Source: Proteocatella sphenisci DSM 23131 (lineage in GTDB: Bacteria; Bacillota; Clostridia; Peptostreptococcales; Filifactoraceae). From it: 64,000 bases of DNA. The DNA lies in the NCBI RefSeq assembly GCF_000423525.1, contig NZ_AUID01000013.1:1-64000 (forward strand). The letters are read 5' to 3'. The notes beneath the pieces are model-generated. The model had not been told where the DNA came from, ran no database searches, and was given only the letters and a program-made list of their open reading frames with translations. Position numbers and translations under genes: made by a program. Below, piece by piece: positions 25,895 through 34,661 of this stretch (its first letter is position 1; each line of letters starts with the position of its first letter).

Positions 25895-26767
25895 ATGATA
25901 AATTATGAAGGTGCGGTTTTTAGACCGCCAAGTGAAGCAAGAAGTCTGATTATACAGGCAACTATAGGTTGTTCTCATAACAAATGCAGTTTTTGTTCTA
26001 TGTACAAAGAAAAACAGTTCAGAGCACGAGATTTCTCAGAAATAGAAAAAGATCTTAAAATCGCAAGAACCATGTATTCACATATAAAAAGAATATTCCT
26101 TGCTGATGGCGATGCCCTTATACTGAGCACCGAGAAGCTTACAAGGATACTCTTAGCAATCCAGACCATTTTCCCTGAATGCGAAAGAGTTGGGATATAT
26201 GCTACATCTAAGAGTGTGAACATAAAGACAAATCAAGAACTTGACAAGTTAAAGTCGCTCGGACTTGGTATCATATATCTGGGGCTGGAATCTGGAAACG
26301 ATGAAATACTTTGCAGGATAAACAAAGGTGAAAGCGCTTCAGATATTGTCAAAGCTGGCAAAAAAGCAAAAAAATCCAATATCCTTGTATCAGTAACTGC
26401 AATATCTGGTCTTGGCGGTCAGGAACTCAAAGCAGAGCACGCACTCGACACTGCAAAAGCACTTAGCCTGATGAACCCAGATTATATAGGCTTTCTTTCT
26501 CTTATGGTTGAGCCTGACACTGACATGTGGGACGAACTTTCAAGCGGGAGTTTCAAACTTCTTACTCCAAAAGAAATTATAGAAGAAATGATAATCTTTT
26601 TAAAGAATATCGATAGCCCTGGCACAGTTTTCAGGAGTAATCATGCTTCAAATTATTTCTCACTTTATGGAAATCTTAATGAAGATGTGCCCTCCATGCT
26701 TGAAGAACTTAATGAAGTAATGAAGGATCAGGATCTTTTAAAACAGGAGTTTATGAGAAGGCTTTAA
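25895..26767 (+). CDS. Radical SAM protein (paralogue of the 8980 gene)
   Basis: A 290-residue protein. GCSHNKCSFCSMYKEK (residues about 25-40) supplies the CxxxCxxC cluster, LADGDALILS matches the second strand, and LGLESGNDEILCRINKG is shared with the 8980 protein. The ATG at 25895 is preferred because GGAGG lies 5 nt upstream. The frame opens at an ATG four codons earlier that overlaps the site. It stands alone and ends at a strong bidirectional terminator. Substrate unknown. Confidence 0.82.
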   Translation: MINYEGAVFRPPSEARSLIIQATIGCSHNKCSFCSMYKEKQFRARDFSEIEKDLKIARTMYSHIKRIFLADGDALILSTEKLTRILLAIQTIFPECERVGIYATSKSVNIKTNQELDKLKSLGLGIIYLGLESGNDEILCRINKGESASDIVKAGKKAKKSNILVSVTAISGLGGQELKAEHALDTAKALSLMNPDYIGFLSLMVEPDTDMWDELSSGSFKLLTPKEIIEEMIIFLKNIDSPGTVFRSNHASNYFSLYGNLNEDVPSMLEELNEVMKDQDLLKQEFMRRL

Positions 26768-26780
26768 TTAAAAATCAAGA

Positions 26781-26830
26781 AAAACAGGTAGAAGTATCCA
26801 AGTTATTGTCGGATACTTCTACCTGTTTTT
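26781..26830. terminator. Bidirectional terminator
   Basis: A 19-bp perfect stem (AAAACAGGTAGAAGTATCC with its complement, loop 11 nt) between two convergent genes, with T-runs on both strands. Confidence 0.95.
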
Positions 26831-26844
26831 AGCTGTTTTAGTTA

Positions 26845-27822
26845 CTATTTTTCCATAGGCATGCTATCATCTGCCGACCATTCGTAGATTGAAGCCTCAT
26901 AGTTTCTTACTTTCTCAAAGCCAACTGCTCTGAGGACCGTGGACATATATCCAGATCTTATACCCATAGTTCAGTAAACAACAAAGTCATCTTCTGGCGT
27001 AACACCAAGATCACCCATAATTTGAATTATTTCTTCTGGAGATTTTGGAGTTGCATCTTCATTTAGAATAGATGACCACAACAAGTGCTTTGATCCTGTT
27101 ATATGACCACCTCTGGCTTCTCCTGACTTCTGACTGCCTTTATATTCACCCTCACTTCTTGCATCTATTATTACTGTTTTATACAGATTTTCATATACGT
27201 AATCTTTTGACGCTGAGTAGCTCTCATCAAAGTCCTTAAGTTCAAGGCCCTCAGATGGGATTGGTTCTGGAGAAACCTCATTTGTCACTTCATATCCAAG
27301 TTCTTTCCATTTTGGAAATCCCCCATAAAGTAATTTTACGTTTTCAAGTCCAGCCATTCTCATTTGCCAAACATTTCTTCCATCAGGACCTGGTCCAGGA
27401 AGAACATCTGAATAAAATACTACTGTTTTGTCATTAGTAACTCCATAAGACTCAAGTTTAGCTTTTAGCTGGTCTTTGTCAAGAGTTGTTCCCCAAAGCG
27501 GGTCTCCTGGTTTACCTTCCACATTTGAAAAAGAATGAAAACCAACTCCATAGGCTCCAGGAATATGACCTTTTGCATAAACGTCAGGTTTGTTTCCATC
27601 AAATATTATTACATTTGAGTCCCCCATTATTTCATTGAGTTCTTGAGGACTTATAAATAAGTCTCCATTTTCATAAATCGAAAGATCTGCCGCGAGTTCT
27701 GTAACTTTGCCTTCTGAACCTTGCCCACTGGATTCATCCGTGCCGCTGCATCCACTAAATATAAGCATAGATGCAAGTAAAAGTGACATTGCAATACTAA
27801 TTTTTCTTTTAACCAATTTCAT
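26845..27822 (-). CDS. Candidate selenocysteine-containing rhodanese lipoprotein
   Basis: A 325-residue protein with two rhodanese domains. The frame is interrupted by TGA at 26973-26971 (codon 284). The preceding residues are DDFVVY and the following TMGIRSGYMSTVLRAVGFEKV, then RNYEASIYEW, and TAG ends at 26845. In rhodaneses this is the CxxGxRS active-site loop, so selenocysteine replaces the catalytic Cys. Domain 1 (residues about 50-170) lacks a Cys at its equivalent loop (FYSDVLPGPG). The N-terminus is a lipoprotein signal with lipobox FSGC25, so it acts outside the membrane. GGTGGAGAG precedes the ATG at 27822. It overlaps the TVP38 gene by 14 nt. Gene callers would truncate it at 296 codons. 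grdA and grdB show the host decodes UGA this way. Confidence 0.85.
26941..26965 (-). promoter_or_regulatory. SECIS-like hairpin of the rhodanese selenoprotein
   Basis: GGGTATA (26965-26959) can pair with TATGTCC (26947-26941) over 7 bp including two G-U pairs, with an 11-nt loop that has G as its second base. It begins 5 nt after the TGA. The pairing is weaker and the loop nearer than in grdB, so it is only supportive. Confidence 0.5.
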
Positions 27823-28531
27823 TCTCTCCACCTTTATTTTTTTTCTTTGTATTTTTTTCATCCCAGACTTTTTTAATTAAAAACACTAGTATACTCATCG
27901 AAAACATCATCAAAAGCCCAAATACGAATTTCTTCATACCTCCGGTAAGCATACCTCCAATATAAGAATATATTATAGTAGCCGGGAGTTGACCTAAACC
28001 TGTAGCCCAAAAGAAAGACCAGAAGCTCATAGATGTAAGTCCTGCTGCATAACTCACTATATCAAAGGACATAAAAGGCAGAAGCCTTGCGATAAGTATT
28101 GCGTAATTACCGTACTTCTCAAAAAAATTATCTATTCCCTCCAGAGCAAACTTGCTTGAAAGCTTTTCCACCGCACTTCTTCCATAAAACTTTGCAATAA
28201 AGAAACACAATGCCGCTCCAGCCATTGCACTTGACCACGAGAGTATCGCGCCTTTTACCCACCCGAAGAGTCCAGCATTAGCAAATGTTATTAAAAATGC
28301 CGGCAACGGTGCCGCAATTGATTGAAATATCATTAGAAAAAATGATATTACAGGGGCCCAGATTCCAAATGACAGTATGTATCCTTTTACCAGCCCTACA
28401 TCTAAATTACTCATAATAAAAATAACCTGTTTAATGTTTTTTTGAACAGATTCAGAAAGCACATATACAAGTACTAATACGGCAACAAGACCTGTTTTAA
28501 GCATAATTGATCTTTTTTTATCAACATTCAT
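27809..28531 (-). CDS. TVP38/TMEM64 (DedA-like) membrane protein
   Basis: A 240-residue protein with about six hydrophobic segments. FQSIAAPLPAFLITFANAGLFG and FGRSAVEKL-type sequence, then LARLLPFMSFDIVSYAAGLT and the YSYIGG motif, are typical of the SNARE-associated/DedA (VTT) domain. Family members are linked to lipid scrambling or metal/selenite export, but their transported substrate is uncertain. It overlaps the next gene by 14 nt, so it is translated together with the selenoprotein. AAGGAG precedes the ATG. Confidence 0.82.
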   Translation of the reverse strand: MNVDKKRSIMLKTGLVAVLVLVYVLSESVQKNIKQVIFIMSNLDVGLVKGYILSFGIWAPVISFFLMIFQSIAAPLPAFLITFANAGLFGWVKGAILSWSSAMAGAALCFFIAKFYGRSAVEKLSSKFALEGIDNFFEKYGNYAILIARLLPFMSFDIVSYAAGLTSMSFWSFFWATGLGQLPATIIYSYIGGMLTGGMKKFVFGLLMMFSMSILVFLIKKVWDEKNTKKKNKGGENEIG

Positions 28532-28554
28532 TATAAACTCCTTAAAAATAACTA

Positions 28555-28995
28555 CTATTTATATTTATTCTCAATTACAACTAAATATATTATTAGGAAA
28601 ATCTCAAAAATAAATATCGCAATTGAAGCAAATGTTATATATCCCGATGTGTTTAAACTCATAAAAAACCTGTTCTTTAAGCTCAGAACAGCAATACTGA
28701 CTGCCAAGATGGCCGCAACATTGTGAGTCCAAAGAATTTTTCCTTGTTTTACTATTTGCTTTTTTTTGCCAGAGACAATCTGGATAAAAATAGCAAATAG
28801 TATAATTGCTATTAATCCAAATGTTAGTATTTTAATGTTTTCTGGAGTAAAATATTTTTCGTTCCATTGTATTTTTCTTGCAAGGACATGATGATTTACT
28901 CCAGCTTTTTGTCCAGACATTGTCTCAAGTATAAATAGCAAAGCCACAACTGATACTTCAATAAAAATTACTGCTACATTTATTATTTTGTTCAT
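28555..28995 (-). CDS. Four-helix membrane protein of unknown function
   Basis: A 146-residue protein with four predicted transmembrane helices: VAVIFIEVSVVALLFIL, ILTFGLIAIILFAIFIQIV, NVAAILAVSIAVLSL and FASIAIFIFEIFLIIYLV. The polar loop between helices 1 and 2 has GVNHHVLARK with two histidines. I do not recognise the family. Its ATG overlaps the TAA of the rhodanese gene (TAATG), so translation is coupled. A membrane redox partner or anchor of the lipoproteins is possible. Confidence 0.7.
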   Translation of the reverse strand: MNKIINVAVIFIEVSVVALLFILETMSGQKAGVNHHVLARKIQWNEKYFTPENIKILTFGLIAIILFAIFIQIVSGKKKQIVKQGKILWTHNVAAILAVSIAVLSLKNRFFMSLNTSGYITFASIAIFIFEIFLIIYLVVIENKYK

Positions 28996-30353
28996 TACTT
29001 TACAGGTTCTCCTGTTTCTGAAGCAAGATCTGCATTTGACCATCCAATCCATCCGTCACTGTATAACGATACATCATTTAGACCTGCTACATTTGCATAG
29101 TAAAGGACTTCTGCCGCTCTCCATCCGCTTCCACACATAAACGAAAGATGATTTTGAGTGTTGATTCCTTCACCTTGCCACATTGCAATTATTTCATCTG
29201 CATTTCGCATAGTGTCATCTATATTTCTAAAATAATCAAGCGAGTTCGAATCGCTCTTTCCTGCATATCCAAAAACCGCTCCTGGAATACGTCCCATTTT
29301 ATCATGATAGCTGTATCCTGAAGTTTTTCCGATATATTCATCCCATGTTCTGTTATCAACAAGTGTAAAAGTTTCCGATGGAAGCATTTGTTGAAGCTCG
29401 TCTATAGTATCAATTATATCCGGATTACCAGGAAAATCTCCTCCAAAATCAGTTATCGATACCGGTTTGTTGGAGGTCGTTTCAAGTTCATATCCTGCCG
29501 AAGTCCATGCTGCGGCTCCTCCATTAAGGACACGTACATCCTCAACACCTGCATATCTGAGCACAAGTGCTACTCTGTAGGCTGCCATTTGCGCTCCACC
29601 GCTCACTACTACTGTATCATTCTTGCTTATTCCATTTTCAAGCATTACATTTAAGAGAGTTTCATCCTCTGCAAGCATCCACGATGGAGGCGGTTCAATT
29701 GAATCTGTATTTATATGAATCGCACCGGGAATATGGCCGTTTGCATACGATTCCTTTTCTTCTCCCCAACTCGCTTCTATCATCTTGACAGTTTTGCCCT
29801 CTGTGAATGTTTCTGGAGTATCCCCATCAATCAGATCTTTTACAATACTCGCAGGAACAAGCAGCTCATATCCTGGGAACTGAACCATTGGCTTGTTTTC
29901 ATCAGCTGCCCACTCTTTTACATCATATGTGTATATATTTTCATATCCTTTGGCTGAAAGATAATCTGCAACAGCCAGTGAATCCGCTGAGTTAGCGTCA
30001 TATAGAACTACATTTTTATCAGGAAGTATCCCTTTAGTTTCAAGAGCTTCCTGAAGCATCTCTTCTTTTCCTTCTTTCTCAACAAGAAGCCAATTCGCAG
30101 AAAAATCCACTGCGCCTTCTATATGTCCGCCTCTTGAAACTCCGTCAAGTGCCCAGCCATTGAAGGCATTATTGTCTCTGGCATCTACTATAACCCAGTT
30201 TTCATCATCCAAATTTCCATTCAGCTCCTCTGTTGATACGGTTTTGTATAAAGTTTTTTCAGGTTCAGCATCAGGAGCATTACTGCTGCAACCCGTAACA
30301 GCGAGCATTGAAGCTACTGAAATCGCAATTATTTTTAAAAATGTTCTTTTCAT
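28995..30353 (-). CDS. Three-domain rhodanese lipoprotein
   Basis: A 452-residue lipoprotein (signal KIIAISVASMLAVTGCSSN, lipobox VTGC22). Three rhodanese domains start near residues 40, 185 and 310. Only the third keeps a catalytic Cys (SFMCGSGWRAAEV). The first has YDANSADS and the second VVSGGAQMAAY at the equivalent loop. Inactive domains probably support folding or binding, as in tandem-domain sulfurtransferases. It is the first gene of the four-gene operon ending with the selenoprotein. It lies outside the membrane, so reduced sulfur or persulfide transfer there is an inference. Confidence 0.88.
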   Translation of the reverse strand: MKRTFLKIIAISVASMLAVTGCSSNAPDAEPEKTLYKTVSTEELNGNLDDENWVIVDARDNNAFNGWALDGVSRGGHIEGAVDFSANWLLVEKEGKEEMLQEALETKGILPDKNVVLYDANSADSLAVADYLSAKGYENIYTYDVKEWAADENKPMVQFPGYELLVPASIVKDLIDGDTPETFTEGKTVKMIEASWGEEKESYANGHIPGAIHINTDSIEPPPSWMLAEDETLLNVMLENGISKNDTVVVSGGAQMAAYRVALVLRYAGVEDVRVLNGGAAAWTSAGYELETTSNKPVSITDFGGDFPGNPDIIDTIDELQQMLPSETFTLVDNRTWDEYIGKTSGYSYHDKMGRIPGAVFGYAGKSDSNSLDYFRNIDDTMRNADEIIAMWQGEGINTQNHLSFMCGSGWRAAEVLYYANVAGLNDVSLYSDGWIGWSNADLASETGEPVK

Positions 30354-30512
30354 AGTGTTTTCCTTTCCAAATAAATAAAGCCAGCCCTATAAGGACTGAC
30401 TTATTATATATCAGAAAATACCAACAGTCTATGTTCAAGCACTCTTTTCTTATGGATAATACTTATAGCATTTATTAATAATTGTTATATCATTATGTTC
30501 ATTTAGAATGAA

Positions 30513-31757
30513 CTATAATGCTTTCGCATTATCCGTTTCAAGTTTAAGGACTCTGGCAAGTAATTTTGATGTGCTTGCCTGAAGTGTAAGTGTTATCAAT
30601 ATAGTTGCAAATGTAACCGAAGATATTATATCTGCATGTTTTATTCCCATGGTCATTATCATACCAGAAAGAGCTGCTGGAATTACCCCAGTTTCTCTTA
30701 CCCACATCATATATACAATTTCCTGCCATTTCCACTGGGCTTTTCTATCAACAATAACGCTTAGTATAACCGAAATTGGACGTGCCACAAAAATTAGAAC
30801 AGCAACTACTATTAGAGCAGGAGTAAGATTCTTGAAAAGATTCACAAATTCCAGCTGTGTTCCCAGTAAAACAAATATCATCATCCTGAGGATTATAGTA
30901 AACACTTCTTTAAATCTCAAATGAGTTTGAAAGGAATTTTCTGGAATCCAAAAATCAAACATTTTTTTATTTCCACAAAACATACCTACTATAAATACTG
31001 CCATAAATCCGCTGAATCCAAATTTTTCTGAAATAAGGTATGCTCCAGTTACTGCAACTATAATTATTTCTGAAGGAGATTCTCTCAGTATTCCAAACTT
31101 CTTTTCGTCTATAAATATATGACTCAGATACCCTATAGCCCCACCTACAATCACTCCGCCTATAATGGATTTTGCAACCTCAAAAATTCCTGCTGAGATT
31201 GAAAATTCTCCTCCCATTATTATACCTATGATTGAAAATGTTATAACAGCTCCTGCCGCATCATTAAATGCTGATTCAGAGATTATTGTCTGTTTAAGCT
31301 TGTTGCTTATATTCATAGTCTTAAAAAGAGGTACCAGTACCGAAGGATCCGTAGAGGCTATTACAGATGCCATTAAAAGACCATACTCCAGCGGTATTTT
31401 GAACGCTTTAGTAGCCACATAACCTACAATCACAGTGGAGATTATAACTCCCAAAGTGGCCAGTAGTGAAACAGATACCTTTACTTTATTGAGAATCTTA
31501 AAATCAATTTCTCTTCCCCCATCATAGAGTATATATGCAGCTCCAAAAGAAAGAATCAACTGGTTCTCTACGGGATATTTACCTATATTTATCCAATTTA
31601 AAAGGTTGGGTCCAAGAATTATCCCAGCCAGTATATAAAGTACTACATCTGGCATTTTTATAACTTCACTTATCTTACCAAAGATTAATCCTGCAAGTAT
31701 GACAAGCCCTACCAGCTCCATCAGTTGATTTGCAGATTGAATTACAGCATTTTCCAT
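30513..31757 (-). CDS. Cation:proton antiporter, CPA1/NhaP type
   Basis: A 414-residue membrane protein with about 12 helices. Two signature motifs are clear: MASVIASTDPSVLVPLF (residues about 130-146) and SESAFNDAAGAVITFSI (about 160-176), the acidic ion-binding core of CPA1 antiporters. It would exchange Na+ or K+ for H+. No TrkA/RCK domain at the C-terminus. It stands alone. AAAGGAGCG precedes the ATG. Gaps 30354-30512 and 31758-32004 hold no gene. Confidence 0.88.
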   Translation of the reverse strand: MENAVIQSANQLMELVGLVILAGLIFGKISEVIKMPDVVLYILAGIILGPNLLNWINIGKYPVENQLILSFGAAYILYDGGREIDFKILNKVKVSVSLLATLGVIISTVIVGYVATKAFKIPLEYGLLMASVIASTDPSVLVPLFKTMNISNKLKQTIISESAFNDAAGAVITFSIIGIIMGGEFSISAGIFEVAKSIIGGVIVGGAIGYLSHIFIDEKKFGILRESPSEIIIVAVTGAYLISEKFGFSGFMAVFIVGMFCGNKKMFDFWIPENSFQTHLRFKEVFTIILRMMIFVLLGTQLEFVNLFKNLTPALIVVAVLIFVARPISVILSVIVDRKAQWKWQEIVYMMWVRETGVIPAALSGMIMTMGIKHADIISSVTFATILITLTLQASTSKLLARVLKLETDNAKAL

Positions 31758-31785
31758 TTTCGCTCCTTTAACTGCAAAAAATAAC

Positions 31786-31825
31786 TACATGCACAAGCTT
31801 GTTTTTTTATAAGCTTATGCATGTA
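31786..31825. terminator. Hairpin upstream of the antiporter gene
   Basis: TACATGCACAAGCTT pairs with AAGCTTATGCATGTA around a T-rich loop, with a single mismatch. It is followed by T on the plus strand and lies between two minus-strand genes. The role could be terminator or RNA stabiliser. Confidence 0.5.
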
Positions 31826-31949
31826 ATTGTTTTTGCAACTATTTATAATTTGTTTTATTTATAATTCCTGTCCGGGACTGAATCATTATACATCCATCAA
31901 ACAGGTTTGTCTACACAAATTTTTTATTTTTTTATGCATTTATTTATAC

Positions 31950-31996
31950 AAAAAAATCTGACAATGGGGCCCTTTTGGCATCAGTCAGATTTTTTT
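31950..31996 (-). terminator. Intrinsic terminator after the flippase gene
   Basis: AATCTGAC...GTCAGATT outer stem with an inner ATGCC/GGCCCCAT pairing, then a T-run on the minus strand. It lies 8 nt after the flippase stop and closes the glmU-prs-pth-mfd-prsA-flippase run. Confidence 0.8.
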
Positions 31997-32004
31997 GCAT
32001 AAAC

Positions 32005-33612
32005 TTATTTTAGAAGCTTCATTTTTTCGAGTTTTCCAATTATATTTTTACCCTTTGGTAGGTCCTGCAGATCTTCTCTTGTTATGGTCTTTGTAATGAA
32101 AAGAGTCACTACATATACAACACCACCAACAGCTACTGCCATAAGTGTAGCAATAGAATTACCAATTACTGGGACTATAACAATATATACAAGCCTCGTA
32201 ATTATTCCCATTATTCCAGCTGTAACAAGTGGTCTCATTAGAAAGTCTCTAGCACTGAATTTTAGTCCAAGATATTTCTTAACAGAGAAATAATCCAGAA
32301 CTGCTGCTACTATATATGCAACTACTGTACTTATTGCTGCACCCTTTACATTAAGTGACGGGATCGCAGTAAGCACATAAGTCATAATGAATTTTACACC
32401 CGCACCTATAAAAAGATTCAATACCGGAATGTGGGCCTTACCAATTCCTTGTAGAACTGATGTAAATGACTGTATAAGACTAAGGAACACCACCCCTATA
32501 GACATTATTGCAAGTATGCCTCCTACAGATGAAGGTTCGTTTGGATAAAGCAATCCTATAATAGGTGTTGCAAGTACAAATAGTCCTACTGCGCACGGAA
32601 GCCCTATAAGAAGACTGAGTCTTATAGCAAGATTTGTATTATCTCTTGTCCTTTTTAAATCATTTACTGCATATGCAGATGAAATAACTGGCACAAGACT
32701 TATTGCTATTGCTCCTGTAATAACTTGTGGAAGGTTTATAAGCGTTGCAGCTATCCCGGTAAGCTGAGCATACATGGTGTTTGCCTGAGCATGTGTAAAT
32801 CCTCCAGAAACCAGTCTTCTCATTACAAGTGCCAGGTCTATGGTGTTCATCGTAGGCATTACCAAAGCTCCTATTATAATAGGCAGTGCAATGGTGATAA
32901 GTTCTGCTAATATATCCGCGGTTTTTTCACGTGGAAAAACAGGACTGTTTTCAAGTTCATTGTTTCTTGTTGTTTTGTTTTTGTAATAAATATATAGCAT
33001 TACAGATAAACCACATACCGCTCCTGCCGTTGCACCAAAAGTAGCGCCAGCCGCCCCATATTCAAGTCCTTTTGGGACAAATATAAGGGCCAGCCCCACT
33101 CCAAAAACCACTCTGGCAAATTGCTCTGCTATCTGAGATATAGCCGAAGGATTCATATTATTTAATCCTTGGAAATACCCTCTAAATGCAGCCATGACAG
33201 GTACGAGCAGTATGGCAGGTACGAGCATTAAAAGAGCAAGATATGCCTTTGGGTTTTGAAGCATGACTGTAACAATATATCTTGCACTGAAAAGCATTAC
33301 AGTAGATGTGATTACACCCATTCCAAGAAGAATCATAAATATTATTTTAAATACCCTGTAAGCTCCTCTGTTATCCCCAAGGGCTCTTCTTGCGGAAACC
33401 ATTTTAGAAATAGCAACTGGGAATCCAGATGTAGCTATTGATATCAGAAGCACATAGATTGGATATGCTGTCTGATAATAACCCAGTCCTTCCGAAGTTA
33501 TTATCCATGTTATTGGAATCCTGAAAGCTGCCCCAAGTATCTTAACCACTACACCAGCCAAGCCTAATATAACAGCACCTTTTAGAAATGTACTTTTTTT
33601 CTCTTCACTCAT
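32005..33612 (-). CDS. Polysaccharide biosynthesis/SpoVB-MurJ-like lipid flippase
   Basis: A 535-residue MOP-superfamily protein with about 14 hydrophobic helices. KGAVILGLAGVVVKILGAAFRIP at the N-terminus, AYPIYVLLISIATSGFPVAISKM and GYFQGLNNMNPSAISQI are typical of the SpoVB/YtgP/MurJ group that flips lipid-linked precursors such as lipid II. The mfd-prsA-spoVB order matches Bacillus and clostridial genomes. Which paralogue (spoVB or murJ) cannot be told by eye, so no symbol is given. Confidence 0.85.
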   Translation of the reverse strand: MSEEKKSTFLKGAVILGLAGVVVKILGAAFRIPITWIITSEGLGYYQTAYPIYVLLISIATSGFPVAISKMVSARRALGDNRGAYRVFKIIFMILLGMGVITSTVMLFSARYIVTVMLQNPKAYLALLMLVPAILLVPVMAAFRGYFQGLNNMNPSAISQIAEQFARVVFGVGLALIFVPKGLEYGAAGATFGATAGAVCGLSVMLYIYYKNKTTRNNELENSPVFPREKTADILAELITIALPIIIGALVMPTMNTIDLALVMRRLVSGGFTHAQANTMYAQLTGIAATLINLPQVITGAIAISLVPVISSAYAVNDLKRTRDNTNLAIRLSLLIGLPCAVGLFVLATPIIGLLYPNEPSSVGGILAIMSIGVVFLSLIQSFTSVLQGIGKAHIPVLNLFIGAGVKFIMTYVLTAIPSLNVKGAAISTVVAYIVAAVLDYFSVKKYLGLKFSARDFLMRPLVTAGIMGIITRLVYIVIVPVIGNSIATLMAVAVGGVVYVVTLFITKTITREDLQDLPKGKNIIGKLEKMKLLK

Positions 33613-33624
33613 CTTAACCTCTCA

Positions 33625-34620
33625 CTATTTGTTTATTATGTCGTCAAATATTTCAATTTTAGAAGCTTTTTTAAGTTCTTCCATTTTTTTATCATAGATT
33701 TCATATCTTATTGATCCAAGTATATTTTCTTTTTCTTCTTCAAATGTCGTTATTTCTTCTCTTTTCTCATATACTTTTATTATATGATATCCAAATGATG
33801 ACTTTACGACATTTGATACCTGGCCTTTTTCAAGTTCAAAAGCTACTTTTTCAAATTCTGGAACCATTACACCTTTTGCAAAATATCCAAGGTCTCCGCC
33901 ATTTTTTGCTGACGCTTTGTCATCAGAATATTCCTTTGCCAAAGCTTCAAAATTCTCTCCCTGATTTATTTTACTCAATATATCAGCTGCCTTTGCTTCT
34001 TTTTTGGCAGATTCTTCTTCTGACAGAGGTTCTCCCATATCATTAAGAGTCGTTATCAGTATATGAGATGCCTTTATCTCCTCTTTTTTATATTCGTCAA
34101 TATGAGTATTATAATGCTCTTTTAGTTCATTTTCATTTGTTTGAGTTTCACTCATGATTTTGTTTCTGTACTTATCATAAATAAGTGTCTTTTTTAAATG
34201 ATCTTTTAAAAACTCCTCATCTATCCCATTTTCTTCCATGAATTTATTATATTCATCCACATCTTCTATAAACTGCATGTATGAATTCATTTCATTTGCA
34301 ACTTCTTCATCAGTAACCGTAATACCTTGTTTTTCAGCTTCCTGATACACTATTTCCTGACTTATCATTACATTTAATATTTCATTGTCAAATTCCTCTT
34401 TGAAAGTCTTTCCACCCTCAACTTCACTGGTCCAGATTTCTTCTCCAAAAATCGCTTCATATTCTTTGCCTACTTTTAAAGTGGTTTTTTCAAAATCGGA
34501 TTTGGTTATTTTTGTACCATTAACAACAGCTACTACGTCTTCGCCACTGGTTTTGCACCCCGTAAAAATAAGCGAAGTTAAAAGTGCCATCAAAAATATT
34601 TTAAAAAACTTGTTTTTCAT
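33625..34620 (-). CDS. PrsA/SurA-like parvulin peptidyl-prolyl isomerase lipoprotein
   Basis: A 331-residue lipoprotein (lipobox FTGC22). After a SurA_N-like helical part (residues 35-175) a parvulin domain at about 180-280 shows ASHILITTLNDMG, YSDDKASAKNGGDLGYFAKG and SSFGYHIIKVYEK. It assists folding of exported proteins at the outer face of the membrane. It follows mfd with a 41-nt gap. Confidence 0.9.
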   Translation of the reverse strand: MKNKFFKIFLMALLTSLIFTGCKTSGEDVVAVVNGTKITKSDFEKTTLKVGKEYEAIFGEEIWTSEVEGGKTFKEEFDNEILNVMISQEIVYQEAEKQGITVTDEEVANEMNSYMQFIEDVDEYNKFMEENGIDEEFLKDHLKKTLIYDKYRNKIMSETQTNENELKEHYNTHIDEYKKEEIKASHILITTLNDMGEPLSEEESAKKEAKAADILSKINQGENFEALAKEYSDDKASAKNGGDLGYFAKGVMVPEFEKVAFELEKGQVSNVVKSSFGYHIIKVYEKREEITTFEEEKENILGSIRYEIYDKKMEELKKASKIEIFDDIINK

Positions 34621-34661
34621 AACAATCTCCTTAAATTCAGATTTAATTTTTCACTCTGTAA

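Noticed and set aside
31786-31997. A possible CRISPR or repeat cluster from the two hairpins between flippase and antiporter genes
   Set aside because: The hairpins are unrelated in sequence and have no repeat-spacer pattern. They read as terminators.
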